Below the pieces are notes generated by a model. It ran no database searches. It was not told the DNA's origin and saw only the letters and a list, made by a program, of their open reading frames with translations. 64,000 nt of DNA from Neobacillus sp. PS2-9. GTDB taxonomy: Bacteria > Bacillota > Bacilli > Bacillales > Cytobacillaceae. Positions within the stretch are counted from its first letter, which is position 1, and every line of letters starts with the position of its first letter. This document shows positions 16,577 through 24,914 of the stretch, piece after piece. The DNA is taken from positions 2,138,501-2,202,500 of the forward strand of contig NZ_CP133269.1 of the NCBI RefSeq assembly GCF_030915525.1, written 5' to 3'. The translations under genes and the position numbers were made by a program.

Positions 16577-17545
16577 GTGAGGCCTATCATTTTAGGAGTT
16601 TTTGCAGCTTTCTTTTTTGCATTTACATTTATATTAAACAGATCAATGGACTTGGCTGGAGGAAGCTGGATTTGGAGTGCATCACTCAGGTATTTTTTTA
16701 TGGTACCCTTTCTTTTCTTGATTGTTCTTAGTAGGAAGAACCTTAGACCATTGCTTGTAGAGATGAAAAGTCGTCCAACTTCATGGATAATTTGGAGTAC
16801 AGTGGGGTTCGGATTGTTCTATGGACCTATTTGTTTTTCAGCTGCCTATGCACCAGGTTGGTTAATCGCGGCTACTTGGCAAGTAACCATCATTTCTGGT
16901 TCACTACTTGCCCCGCTTTTTTATGAAACAATCCTAACTAAAAAGGGCCCTATAAAAATTAGAGGGAAAATTCCTTATAAAGGCTTACTCATGTCAATGA
17001 TTATATTACTTGGAATCATTCTCATACAGCTTGAACAAGCTAATCATTTATCATTTCTTACAGTAAGCTTAGGTGTTGTTCCTGTGTTAATTGCATCGTT
17101 TGCCTACCCATTAGGAAATAGGAAAATGATGGAGGTATGTGGTGGTCGTCTAGATGTTTTTCAACGCGTGTTAGGAATGACAATAGCCAGTCTACCTTTA
17201 TGGATTATCTTATCCATTTATGGAGTCATAGATGGTGGATTGCCAAGCATGGGGCAAACCATTCAGTCTGGGCTGGTTGCTATTACCTCTGGAGTCATTG
17301 CAACAATACTATTCTTTCAAGCAACAGACCTGGTGAGAGGGAATATGCAAAGGCTTGCCGCTGTTGAGGCTACACAATCTATGGAGGTTTTATTTGCACT
17401 TCTTGGAGAGGTGTACATACTAAATTCAGAACTTCCAACTAAGTTATCGTGGATTGGCATTCTGTTAGTCATGGGTGGAATGTTACTTCACAGCTATGTG
17501 TCACAAAGAAAAGAATTATCTAAAGACCAAACCGTTAGCGCATAA
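16577..17545 (+). CDS. DMT-superfamily multidrug efflux transporter
   Basis: The 322-residue protein has about ten membrane helices and belongs to the drug/metabolite transporter superfamily, multidrug resistance efflux (EmrE-like, PF13536) branch. Features are the N-terminal ILGVFAAFFFAFTFILNRSMDLAGGSWIW and a C-terminal LLGEVYILNSELP block. The GTG at 16577 is used because AGGAGG lies ten bases upstream; the ATG at 16505 has no site and overlaps the preceding terminator. A bidirectional terminator follows. Confidence 0.8.
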   Translation: MRPIILGVFAAFFFAFTFILNRSMDLAGGSWIWSASLRYFFMVPFLFLIVLSRKNLRPLLVEMKSRPTSWIIWSTVGFGLFYGPICFSAAYAPGWLIAATWQVTIISGSLLAPLFYETILTKKGPIKIRGKIPYKGLLMSMIILLGIILIQLEQANHLSFLTVSLGVVPVLIASFAYPLGNRKMMEVCGGRLDVFQRVLGMTIASLPLWIILSIYGVIDGGLPSMGQTIQSGLVAITSGVIATILFFQATDLVRGNMQRLAAVEATQSMEVLFALLGEVYILNSELPTKLSWIGILLVMGGMLLHSYVSQRKELSKDQTVSA

Positions 17546-17558
17546 GTTAGGTATCTCA

Positions 17559-17596
17559 TAAAAATCCTTATCAATTTGAATTGATAAGGATTTTTA
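17559..17596. terminator. bidirectional terminator
   Basis: AAAAATCCTTATCAA/TTGATAAGGATTTTT around TTTGAA serves the converging transporter and DUF421 genes. Confidence 0.9.
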
Positions 17597-17608
17597 TACT
17601 TCCTGCTA

Positions 17609-18469
17609 TTAACCGTTAAGATAAGGGGTGAGTTTATCAATTGTCGCTTGTAAGAGAGCTGCATTTTTTTTGTACATCGCTTTTGATTTTGTACAATTAG
17701 TTTCAAGTGAAAAGATTTCTAAATCAGCCTGTGCTTTTTTTAAGGTTGCCAGTAATAAAGGACGCTGGGCAGGTTCTGGCACTTGTATCTTATCATCATA
17801 TAGATCAACCGTCAGTTCACCGTAGGAATCCACCTGACCAACAAAAACATTATCAAGAGTCACACCTAGTTTTTCTAACTCAGTATATAACCAGCCTCTG
17901 CCTTTCCCTGCACATCTTAAAGGTTCATCAACAATATTCCCGTCCATAATGACTGTTTGTGGTTCTTTTTCATTTGGCATTTTCATTTGTAAATCTTTAG
18001 GTGTCAAAGGTCGGTTTTCTCGTTTTAATAAGGTGCTTAAATTTCCTCGTGGTTCTAGAACGGCAAATTCAACATCAGCAATTTTAAAAATATCCTTTTG
18101 TCGAAGTAGAGCAGATAATTCATCAATAGTGTATTTCTCTTTTTTTAGATTTTCCTCTAAGATCTTTCCATCTTTAATTACGACAGTGCCTTTACCTTCT
18201 GCAAAATCACTGAATTTTTTACTTTTTATTGCCAAATAATTCACTAAAAAGGTAACAAATCCAAAAACAATGAGTGCCAATACACCATGAAACATGTTAC
18301 TTTCAAGTCCAGTAACTACTTCACCCGCAATACTTCCTATTGTAATACCAGCAACATACTCAAAGAAAGAAAGCTCAGATATTTGCTTCTTTCCAAGTAC
18401 TTTTGTAGTGATAAATAAAAGCAGCAAGAAGAATAATGAACGCCCTATAATAAAAAGCCCATCTGGCAT
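17609..18469 (-). CDS. DUF421 (YetF-type) membrane protein fused to DUF1657
   Basis: The 286-residue protein has three N-terminal membrane helices (about 5-85; LFIIGRSLFFLLLLFITTKVLGKKQISELSFFEYVAGITIGSIAGE), the DUF421 cytoplasmic domain, and a C-terminal DUF1657 domain (about 235-284; LATLKKAQADLEIFSLETN..KKNAALLQATIDKLTPYL). It is the last gene of a three-gene minus-strand unit with two free-standing DUF1657 proteins. DUF421-DUF1657 fusions are known from the mobile spoVA operon (spoVA2mob), where they accompany SpoVAC, VAD and VAEb; none of those is here. The ATG has GAGGTGAT upstream. A forespore membrane role is inferred. Confidence 0.85.
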   Translation of the reverse strand: MPDGLFIIGRSLFFLLLLFITTKVLGKKQISELSFFEYVAGITIGSIAGEVVTGLESNMFHGVLALIVFGFVTFLVNYLAIKSKKFSDFAEGKGTVVIKDGKILEENLKKEKYTIDELSALLRQKDIFKIADVEFAVLEPRGNLSTLLKRENRPLTPKDLQMKMPNEKEPQTVIMDGNIVDEPLRCAGKGRGWLYTELEKLGVTLDNVFVGQVDSYGELTVDLYDDKIQVPEPAQRPLLLATLKKAQADLEIFSLETNCTKSKAMYKKNAALLQATIDKLTPYLNG

Positions 18470-18485
18470 AATTTATCACCTCATT

Positions 18486-18692
18486 TTAGGATCCGCTGTA
18501 CTGAGGCTCATTTCGTTCAAGCTCCAAAACTCGATACTGAAGATCCTTCCTTATTTCTTCAATAGTTATCGTAGCTTCATGAAAAATAACTTGTGCTTCT
18601 GTATCAAGTGAATTTAACGCCATGGAAGATAATTGTGCCTCAATTCCTTTCATGGTTGAAAGACATTGTTTAACGTTTGAAGCAATGGTCAC
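18486..18692 (-). CDS. DUF1657 protein (second copy)
   Basis: The 68-residue, helical DUF1657 protein begins TIASNVKQCLSTMKGIEAQLSSMAL and ends NEPQYSGS, closely matching the other copy, which ends EEPQYNQ. Start is GTG with AAAGGAAG eight bases upstream. It lies 16 bases upstream of the DUF421 gene and is probably co-transcribed with it. DUF1657 proteins accompany forespore inner-membrane genes in Bacillus; no enzymatic motif is present. Confidence 0.8.
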   Translation of the reverse strand: MTIASNVKQCLSTMKGIEAQLSSMALNSLDTEAQVIFHEATITIEEIRKDLQYRVLELERNEPQYSGS

Positions 18693-18726
18693 ATGAACAA
18701 CTTCCTTTCAAAAATAAAAAAATGAA

Positions 18727-18756
18727 AAAGGGGTTGGCAGATATGCCAACCTTTTC
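18727..18756 (-). terminator. partial terminator between the two DUF1657 genes
   Basis: Read on the minus strand, GGTTGGCATATCTGCCAACC is followed by CCTTTTT. The T run starts two bases late, so read-through is likely. It may lower expression of the downstream two genes relative to the first. Confidence 0.55.
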
Positions 18757-18760
18757 TACC

Positions 18761-18964
18761 TTATTGATTGTATTGCGGCTCTTCAGTAACAATCTCTTGA
18801 AGGCGTGGTTCTAGACTGTCAAGGACTGATTGTGTTTGTTGAGCTGCTTGTTGATATAGCTGCTTTGCATTTTGGTTGTCTGTAGCTAAAGCAAAGGTTT
18901 CAAAGCTTGCCTGAGCACTTTTTAACCCTGCCAAAGCTTGTTTTACTTGTGTTCCTACTGTCAT
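18761..18964 (-). CDS. DUF1657 protein (first copy)
   Basis: The 67-residue DUF1657 protein (MTVGTQVKQALAGLKSAQASFETFALAT...LQEIVTEEPQYNQ) is probably a two- or three-helix bundle. It is the promoter-proximal gene of the cluster. The sequence aligns end to end with the second copy and with the C-terminus of the DUF421 protein, so the three domains arose by duplication. The start has GAAGGA upstream and a sigma-G-like promoter 41 bases before it. Confidence 0.82.
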   Translation of the reverse strand: MTVGTQVKQALAGLKSAQASFETFALATDNQNAKQLYQQAAQQTQSVLDSLEPRLQEIVTEEPQYNQ

Positions 18965-19004
18965 GTTTAATCCTTCTTTCGTGGTAGTAATTGAGTTACA
19001 GAAA

Positions 19005-19034
19005 TAGTATGTGAATTTTTTAATTGCTTATGTA
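19005..19034 (-). promoter_or_regulatory. sigma-G-like promoter of the DUF1657/DUF421 cluster
   Basis: On the minus strand TACATA (19034-19029) and a perfect CATACTA (19011-19005) are separated by 17 bases. CATACTA is the consensus -10 of forespore sigma-G promoters, and TACATA is close to the -35 (TGMATA type). Expression in the forespore is inferred. Confidence 0.65.
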
Positions 19035-19143
19035 CTTTAACTTAGTATCATGAGACTTAAAAATTTTCCAATTAATGAAAAGTACTTATTACTCCTGCAT
19101 ATAGTTGTAACATTAATAATTTCAAAAGTGAGGGGTGAATTGC

Positions 19144-19482
19144 ATGAGGCAAAATAGCAAAGATGATTTTGTCCAAGGATTTGTGGCTAATCATAATCAC
19201 GGTTCTGTAGATTATACTGGTTTAAGCTCTGGTCATGTACATCAATGTTTAGATGTCACATCACCACCTATTATGACCCAGGATGGGGGACATGTGCATT
19301 ATACTGAGGGGTATGTATTATTTGAAAATGGTCACACACATCACTATCGTGCTTACTCAGGTCCAGCCATTCCAGTAGGAAATGGTATGCATGTCCATTA
19401 CTATGATTTTTATACATCAGAAGATAACGGACATAGCCATCATGTAAAAGGAGTTGACCAGCCTGCACCAGGATCAAAATAA
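19144..19482 (+). CDS. YmaF family histidine-rich protein
   Basis: The 112-residue protein contains five short repeats of the form GH-x-H or GHTHH (HNHGSVDYTGLSSGHVHQC, GGHVHYTEG, NGHTHHYRA, NGMHVHYYDFY, NGHSHHVKG), characteristic of the YmaF family. The evenly spaced His pairs suggest metal binding in a small beta-repeat fold; the function is unknown. The ATG at 19144 has GAGGGGTG six bases upstream. It is divergent from the DUF1657 cluster. Confidence 0.82.
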   Translation: MRQNSKDDFVQGFVANHNHGSVDYTGLSSGHVHQCLDVTSPPIMTQDGGHVHYTEGYVLFENGHTHHYRAYSGPAIPVGNGMHVHYYDFYTSEDNGHSHHVKGVDQPAPGSK

Positions 19483-19486
19483 TTTT

Positions 19487-19516
19487 AAAAAACCAATCTT
19501 AAGGTTGGTTTTTTAG
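19487..19516 (+). terminator. intrinsic terminator of YmaF gene
   Basis: AAAAACCAA-TCTTAAG-style stem (AACCAATC/GGTTGGTT core) is followed by TTTTTTAG. Confidence 0.75.
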
Positions 19517-19601
19517 TTTTTTCTAAAAATGTAAATAAAAGGTTACAAATAGTAAGAATTTTGAGGTAAAATAAGAGTAAATTTTATTTTGGAGTGATTT
19601 G

Positions 19602-20207
19602 GTGATTTTTTCAAGAAAGAAAATGGATGATGAACAAAGTCAAGCTAAACTTGTTGCTTACACAATTATATTATACATATGTAGTTTCATCGCACCATTT
19701 GTGTTAGTTTCATCTTATCAAAGTATGGTCTATTTTTCGCGGACGTATTGGTTTTTTTCAACACCCTTCTCTGCTTACATAACTTTTATGGGTGGGATGC
19801 TTTACATTGCAATTATTATCACACTTTATCTAATTTTTAGGCAGAAGTGGGAGGGAGTTAAGTTTAAATGGATTACTGTTTTTTTACTTCTTGTCAGTAT
19901 TCCTGCCTTTATTTGCAGTTTAACCAATTATTATTATTTGGATGATGCAGGTATCCATTACAATGCTTTGAATGGAATAGAGGAAAAGGAGTATAGTTGG
20001 GAAAAGATAGATAAGGTTCATATTGTATACAGGAATCATTCAGGTACAATAGGACTCTATCAATATAAATTTGAAATGCCAGACGGAACAATGGTCACGA
20101 TTTCTTATGATGATAAGCTTGCGGAACATAAATTTAAAATAGAGGAAATAATTAAAAATAATAAAATCACTGTGGTGGATAATTTTAAAAATCCAATAAT
20201 AGATTAA
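19602..20207 (+). CDS. hypothetical membrane protein with C-terminal PH-like domain
   Basis: I do not recognise a named family. The roughly 201-residue protein has three hydrophobic segments (about 18-42, 57-80 and 92-112) and a soluble C-terminal part (YYYLDDAGIHYNALNGIEEKEYSWEKIDKVHIVYR...) with the pattern of a bacterial PH/YdbS-like domain: D-x-G-I then Y-x-W-x-x-I. The GTG at 19602 is preceded by GGAGTGATTT; a TTG one codon earlier is also possible. It is a single gene with a terminator behind it. Confidence 0.65.
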   Translation: MIFSRKKMDDEQSQAKLVAYTIILYICSFIAPFVLVSSYQSMVYFSRTYWFFSTPFSAYITFMGGMLYIAIIITLYLIFRQKWEGVKFKWITVFLLLVSIPAFICSLTNYYYLDDAGIHYNALNGIEEKEYSWEKIDKVHIVYRNHSGTIGLYQYKFEMPDGTMVTISYDDKLAEHKFKIEEIIKNNKITVVDNFKNPIID

Positions 20208-20210
20208 TGG

Positions 20211-20248
20211 AAAGGTCATCTCACTCGGACAGTTGGATGACCTTTTTG
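20211..20248. terminator. bidirectional terminator
   Basis: AAAGGTCATC/GATGACCTTT with a 15-base loop and a T run on the plus strand; A residues precede it for the converging minus gene. Confidence 0.75.
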
Positions 20249-20251
20249 ATT

Positions 20252-21505
20252 TTACATATTAGTTGGCTCTAGAACTAGTGGATGCAAGGCATTCGTTTGG
20301 TCGATAAAAATAAATGAATTGTATCTCTGTCCCATATTCGAGGGAACATAATTTCCGAAATGCTCATACTCGGGTCGGTAAACAACACCAATTGCTCTAT
20401 GACCAATAGTTGTAGTGAATTCTTGGCGATTCTCGTCTGTAAATATCAAATATTTATTCACAGGCTCACTTTTATGCATTAAGGATTCCCAGCTTCCATA
20501 TTGGGCTGGAGGAACATTCATTATTTGAAAATCTTCTCCCCACTCTGTGGAGGCAATTACCGTTCCGCTATAGGTCCCAAATCCAACAATATAAACAGAA
20601 TCATGAGCGTGTGCCTCTCTAATTAATTGACCGACATTAACCATACCATCATCCTTCATGTCTGTTGCTCGCGCATCCCCAATATGAGTGTTATGCTCCC
20701 ATATGATTACCTTAGCATCATCACCATAAAAACTCATTATTGCATTAAGAGTTTCGACCATGTGTTTGTCGCGGATATTCCAAGATTCTGAGTCACTTGT
20801 CCCCATTGTACGATAATAATCCTCAGCATTTGCTGTAACTAGAGCATTTACTTCCATATTCAAGCTGCTTTCAGGTTCGGCATCAAATTTCCATTTATTT
20901 TTTCTTATGGATGCAAGGAGGTCCATTGCTTCTTTTATACAGTTTTCAGATAAGTAGCCAGCAGAAACAGCATAGGATTCATGATTGCGGTTATATGGCT
21001 CAAAGCAGGAGAATGCTTTTTTTGCTACAGCTAGTTCAGTTGAATTTGTCTTTTCTAAATATTTAACTATTTCATCCATACTCTCAAAAAGGCTATATAC
21101 ATCTAATCCGTAAAAGCCCACTTTTTGCTTGCTGATATTTTGCTGGTTATAATCCTTTAACCATTCAATCAAACCAGTGATTTCCTGATTTGACCACATC
21201 CATGTTGGCCAACGATTAAAAGCCTCAAGTACTTCTTTAACATCTTTAACTTCATGATTAAATCCCTTTACATATTGGTTGATATTCTGACATGATGGCC
21301 AATCACCTTCAACTGCTATAAATGAAAATCCTTTTTCCATAATTAATCGTTTTGATATTTCGGCACGAAGTGAGTAATATTCAGAAGTTCCATGTGAAGA
21401 TTCACCGAGAAGAACATATTTTGCATCACCAATCGCATCTATTAATGGATTTAGATCATCAACTGATTTGAAAGGCTTAGCATATTTTTTTATTGATTTA
21501 AGCAT
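20252..21505 (-). CDS. erythromycin esterase family protein
   Basis: The 417-residue protein belongs to the Ere/succinoglycan-esterase family (PF05139). The family core is visible: LLGESSHGTSEYYSLRAEI (catalytic Glu and His near 34-38), AVEGDWPSC, and a later IIWEHNTHIGDAR (His/Glu cluster). Many chromosomal homologues have no proven macrolide esterase activity, so resistance cannot be assumed. The ATG has AGAGGA upstream. The preceding minus-strand acetyltransferase ends in its own terminator, so this gene needs its own promoter. Confidence 0.85.
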   Translation of the reverse strand: MLKSIKKYAKPFKSVDDLNPLIDAIGDAKYVLLGESSHGTSEYYSLRAEISKRLIMEKGFSFIAVEGDWPSCQNINQYVKGFNHEVKDVKEVLEAFNRWPTWMWSNQEITGLIEWLKDYNQQNISKQKVGFYGLDVYSLFESMDEIVKYLEKTNSTELAVAKKAFSCFEPYNRNHESYAVSAGYLSENCIKEAMDLLASIRKNKWKFDAEPESSLNMEVNALVTANAEDYYRTMGTSDSESWNIRDKHMVETLNAIMSFYGDDAKVIIWEHNTHIGDARATDMKDDGMVNVGQLIREAHAHDSVYIVGFGTYSGTVIASTEWGEDFQIMNVPPAQYGSWESLMHKSEPVNKYLIFTDENRQEFTTTIGHRAIGVVYRPEYEHFGNYVPSNMGQRYNSFIFIDQTNALHPLVLEPTNM

Positions 21506-21587
21506 TTATGTTATGGTCCTCTTTTCTTTTATTTTTGATTTCAAATAATGTTCCCTTTTTAAATTGGTTATAGTCCAATGAAAATTG

Positions 21588-21611
21588 AAAAAACCCCCTA
21601 ACAGGGGGATT
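21588..21611 (-). terminator. terminator of GNAT gene (minus)
   Basis: On the minus strand CCCCCTGTTAGGGGG is followed by TTTTTTC. Confidence 0.8.
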
Positions 21612-21617
21612 ATTAAC

Positions 21618-22406
21618 CTACCTATGCATTGTCCACATACCAATATCCTTAAAACCAAGTCTTTTATATATACGTCCAGCCTCTGGATTATCATAAAAAA
21701 GACAGAGGACCTTTCCCTCAGCTAATACATCTTTAAAAAGCTTTTTCATAATAGCTGTGGCAAGGCCTTTTCGTCGATAATCGTTTCGTGTGCATACCCC
21801 AACAATCATGGCCGAATGTGAATTTTCTGCAGTGGTTGATACACAAGAAGTAAAAACTCCCTTTTCTTCTGTATAATAGGTTCTAGCAGTATTAGCTTCC
21901 ATTGATTTTACTAGCATATCTCGTGCGTCACTTCTAATATGAAACTCCTTAATTGTAGAGCGAAGATCAATTATTTGATCTACATCGTCTAAACCAGCTT
22001 TTTTTATTTCTAGCTCAACGGTGTTTAAGTTTAGATGGATGTCTGTACGACACTCAGCAAAATAGGTTATTTTTTTTTCTCCAAGGTTAAGGTCCTCAAA
22101 TTGTTCGAATTTTTCTATGATATCCGATTTTCCAGAGAGAAAAATAGGTTGTGAATAACTTTTTATGATAGAAACAAAGCCACTGACATCGAATTCTCCA
22201 TTTGTATACGGTATAAAGGATTGATAAAAACGAAGAAGGACGGCTTTAATTCTTCCATCATGATCAAATTCACCCCAAAGTTCTTGAAAATCGGTTCCAA
22301 AGCCAAATGCTTCTATATCACCTAAAATAAATAAATTTATTGAAGGTTCCACACTTAAAAAGGTGAGGACCTGTTCTTCATCATTTTTAGTAAGCTTTCT
22401 AATCAT
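21618..22406 (-). CDS. GNAT family N-acetyltransferase (262 aa)
   Basis: The 262-residue protein has a divergent N-terminal half (FLSVEPSINLFILGDIEAFGFGTDFQELWGEF) and a C-terminal GNAT domain. The acetyl-CoA loop is VGVCTRNDYRRKGLATAIM and motif B is YDNPEAGRIYKRLGFKDIGMW. This two-part architecture matches the FR47-like or YuaI-type predicted acetyltransferases of Bacillus. The substrate is unknown. It is a single gene with its own terminator. Confidence 0.82.
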   Translation of the reverse strand: MIRKLTKNDEEQVLTFLSVEPSINLFILGDIEAFGFGTDFQELWGEFDHDGRIKAVLLRFYQSFIPYTNGEFDVSGFVSIIKSYSQPIFLSGKSDIIEKFEQFEDLNLGEKKITYFAECRTDIHLNLNTVELEIKKAGLDDVDQIIDLRSTIKEFHIRSDARDMLVKSMEANTARTYYTEEKGVFTSCVSTTAENSHSAMIVGVCTRNDYRRKGLATAIMKKLFKDVLAEGKVLCLFYDNPEAGRIYKRLGFKDIGMWTMHR

Positions 22407-22815
22407 ATGAATCCCCCTTGTTTTTACCTAGATTAATGAAATGATTGATGAATTTCAAGACTTTTTTAAATAATCGTAAATGTTTGCACCATAAAGGGAA
22501 AAGTACCTTCTTATAGAAACAATAACTCTTAAAGGTTCACTAGTTCGTCACAAAGTTTCCGTAAATTCTAAAAATTCAATGTTATAATCAAATTGTAAAG
22601 AAAATACAAAGATAACATCTTAGGAGACTCAACCATACGTGTTCGTTCCGTTCGCGAACGAGTAGTAAGGTTATTCCTATTCAATCAATTGGTAGGTGGA
22701 GCGAAGGAATCTTAAGAAGAAAAAGCTAAATCGTAACTTACCTTAAATCATTAGTATTTAAGAGCAAGTGTTATTGGTTTCCTGGAAATGAGAAACATTT
22801 TCTACTTATTTAAAA
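22407..22815. other. intergenic region with hairpin, no gene seen
   Basis: About 410 bases without a supported frame. A -10-like TATAAT lies near 22580. A perfect inverted repeat CGTTCG/CGAACG sits near 22650 within a wider TCGTTC..GAACGA dyad. The following GGTAGGTGGAGCGAAGGAATC stretch is unlike its AT-rich surroundings. A small RNA or a remnant is possible; nothing here is decisive. Confidence 0.3.
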
Positions 22816-22979
22816 GGCTTGGTTAAAGAACAGTGTTGATTGGAGCGGAAGGCTCGAAGACTCCTGTGGGAGTACGGTTCAGGGGAGACCCGCAGGTGCA
22901 AGCGCCGATGAGGCTCGCCGAAACGCCCACGAACCGCTTGAGCCTGAAGCGGAAATCAACAGACAATTTTAACAGAGCC
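22816..22979 (+). mobile_element. MITE copy B (164 bp)
   Basis: Ends are GGCTTGGTTAAAG and TTTTAACAGAGCC. The flanks ATTTAAAA and ATTCAAAA match at seven of eight bases. It lacks the roughly 18-bp left spacer present in copies C-E, consistent with deletion between two GTTGATT repeats. The stem pair GGCTC (22851-22855) and GAGCC (22940-22944) is complementary although both arms differ from the other copies. Confidence 0.88.
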
Positions 22980-23337
22980 ATTCAAAAAATACGTAGAAAT
23001 ACAGCTCACACCAAAATGTATTCTTTCGAAAAAAGAACCATTAAACCCAGTAACACTAAAACAGCTTTTATCTTTTTAAAAACTATTGCCAAGAGGCCGT
23101 AATTTTAATTGAGAGAATAATGAATAATGAGTCCCATCGGTATAAAACCGAGAATTTGTTTCTTTTTAGGAATTTGAATTCCATTACATGTGAATTAATT
23201 CCTTCAACGGAACAAACACACATTTTGCTGACTCTTCAATTTTCCTTTAGTTCAATAATATGAATGGAAGGAAATGAAAAAGTTGATGTAGTTTTGCTAA
23301 TGTCATGGTTGGGTCCCCTAAGGTGTTATTCACATTA
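22980..23337. other. intergenic region, no convincing gene
   Basis: About 360 bases between the MITE and a strong terminator. A 24-codon ATG frame near 23264 (MEGNEKVDVVLLMSWLG...) ends just before the terminator, but it has no good ribosome binding site. Otherwise I see nothing. Confidence 0.3.
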
Positions 23338-23371
23338 AGGAGTTGCTTCAAAAGGAGGCAGCTTCTTTTTA
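23338..23371 (+). terminator. orphan intrinsic terminator
   Basis: AGGAGTTGCTTC pairs with GAGGCAGCTTCT over twelve positions, three of them G-T, around AAAAG, followed by TTTTATTTG. No recognisable gene ends in front of it, so an untranslated or decayed transcript probably stops here. Confidence 0.7.
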
Positions 23372-23610
23372 TTTGATTTGTTTTTTAGAGATTGAGCAAA
23401 AACCAACGGATGAATAACAGGACTTAATGAAAGAATACTATAGGGTATATTTGGGGAAATAGTTTAGAAAAGGAATTTAAACTGGCTAAACTCAGGCATT
23501 TTTCCTGTTTCGTAATATATAGTGCATGGGAATTAGAGGCAGTAAAATATAATTAGTGGAGAAAATTCGTTATAATGTAAATAGAAAATAAATCTGAAAG
23601 GGGAAAGATA

Positions 23611-24528
23611 ATGTCAGGTATTCAAGAATTGAATATTATTGAACAACAGGAAGCGATAATGGCAAAAATTGAACACCGAAGATTAACCAAAAGAAAGATA
23701 TTTCAACGAATACTATTAATCACACTTGGTGCTGCCTTAATGGCAGTAGGTCTAGAAATATTTCTGGTTCCCAATAATGTAATCGATGGTGGAATTACGG
23801 GTATTTCCATCATGCTGTCTTATATTACAGGATGGAAACTAGGGGTATTTATCTTTATTCTTAACATCCCTTTCTTCTTTATAGGCTATAAACAAATTGG
23901 AAAAACCTTCGCATTGTCCACTCTTTATGGGATTATAGTCCTTTCAATTGGAACAACCTTGCTTCATCCGGTTCCAGCCTTCACACAAGATATCCTCCTA
24001 GCTACAGTATTTGGTGGGATTGTACTTGGTATGGGAGTAGGAATGGTTATTCGATACGGTGGCTCGCTGGATGGCACAGAAATTCTTGCCATACTCTTTA
24101 ATAATAAACTCCCATTTTCCGTTGGCGAAATTATTATGTTCTTTAATCTCTTTATCTTGGGGTGTGCCGGTTTTGTGTTTTCTTGGGATCGTGCAATGTA
24201 CTCTCTCATTGCCTATTTTGTTGCTTACAAGACTATTGATATTACTATTACTGGACTCGATGAATCCAAATCGGTATGGATTATTAGTGACAACGCGAAG
24301 CAAATTGGCGATGCGATTTTGAATCGACTTGGTCGAGGTGTAACCTATATTAATGGTGAAGGCGCTTATTCGGGCGATGATAAAAAAGTTATCTTTTGTG
24401 TGATTAATCGGCTAGAAGAAGCAAAATTAAAAGAAATTGTCACAGAAAATGATGATAGTGCCTTTTTGGCAGTAGCTGATATTGCTGAGGTTCGGGGTGG
24501 ACGATTTAAGAAAAGAGACATTCACTAA
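23611..24528 (+). CDS. YitT family membrane protein with C-terminal DUF2179
   Basis: The 305-residue protein has a roughly 30-residue charged N-terminal extension, a five- to six-helix YitT membrane domain (ILLITLGAALMAVGLEIFLVPNNVIDGGITGISIML) and a DUF2179 domain (SVWIISDNAKQIGDAILNRLGRGVTYINGEGAYSG). AAAGGGGA precedes the ATG, and a TATAAT lies about 38 bases upstream. It is the second YitT paralogue of the window. Confidence 0.87.
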   Translation: MSGIQELNIIEQQEAIMAKIEHRRLTKRKIFQRILLITLGAALMAVGLEIFLVPNNVIDGGITGISIMLSYITGWKLGVFIFILNIPFFFIGYKQIGKTFALSTLYGIIVLSIGTTLLHPVPAFTQDILLATVFGGIVLGMGVGMVIRYGGSLDGTEILAILFNNKLPFSVGEIIMFFNLFILGCAGFVFSWDRAMYSLIAYFVAYKTIDITITGLDESKSVWIISDNAKQIGDAILNRLGRGVTYINGEGAYSGDDKKVIFCVINRLEEAKLKEIVTENDDSAFLAVADIAEVRGGRFKKRDIH

Positions 24529-24724
24529 TGAAATGAATTATGAACTAAAATTGAATTTTGTCGTATCAAGGTAGAGGAATAACGAATCATATACCAACTA
24601 TTGTAGTTTTTATGTATTTCATGTCGGTTATTAGGGAAAAGATTCTATTTTGAAGTTCATGTTTTGTCGTACTATGCGCTTACCTAGGAAATAGTTGCGC
24701 GAAAAATGAAATATTTCCTAAAAA

Positions 24725-24753
24725 GATGGCAGAGTTTTTCTGCCATCCTTTTT
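24725..24753 (+). terminator. intrinsic terminator
   Basis: GATGGCAGA/TCTGCCATC with loop GTTTT is followed by CTTTTT. It is about 195 bases after the YitT stop; the gap holds no gene, so the YitT mRNA may have a long 3' end. Confidence 0.75.
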
Positions 24754-24767
24754 ACATTAAAGGAAAG

Positions 24768-24913
24768 TATAAAATTCGACTTTGAGAACTGTCCAGCTCC
24801 AGCGCCTAGCCCCTCGGGTCAAATAACCTTCAGCAATAAAAGTCAAAGAGCGACTTTTCTTGCTGAAGAACATTTGCCTGTCGGGGCTGACCAAGGCACC
24901 TACGCTTTTCTTA
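24768..24913 (+). repeat. long-hairpin repeat family 2, copy 1
   Basis: This 146-bp element is alignable base by base with 44241-44387. Outer arms AGCGCCTAGCCCC and GGGGCTGACCAAGGC pair, and the inner arms CTTCAGCAATAAAAGTC and GACTTTTCTTGCTGAAG pair with one mismatch, so nearly the whole element is one hairpin. It ends next to the stop of the csgA-like gene on the minus strand. Confidence 0.85.
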
Positions 24914-24914
24914 A

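Noticed and set aside
20252..21505. Macrolide resistance gene
   Set aside because: The erythromycin-esterase family has many chromosomal members without resistance activity; sequence alone does not support a resistance claim.
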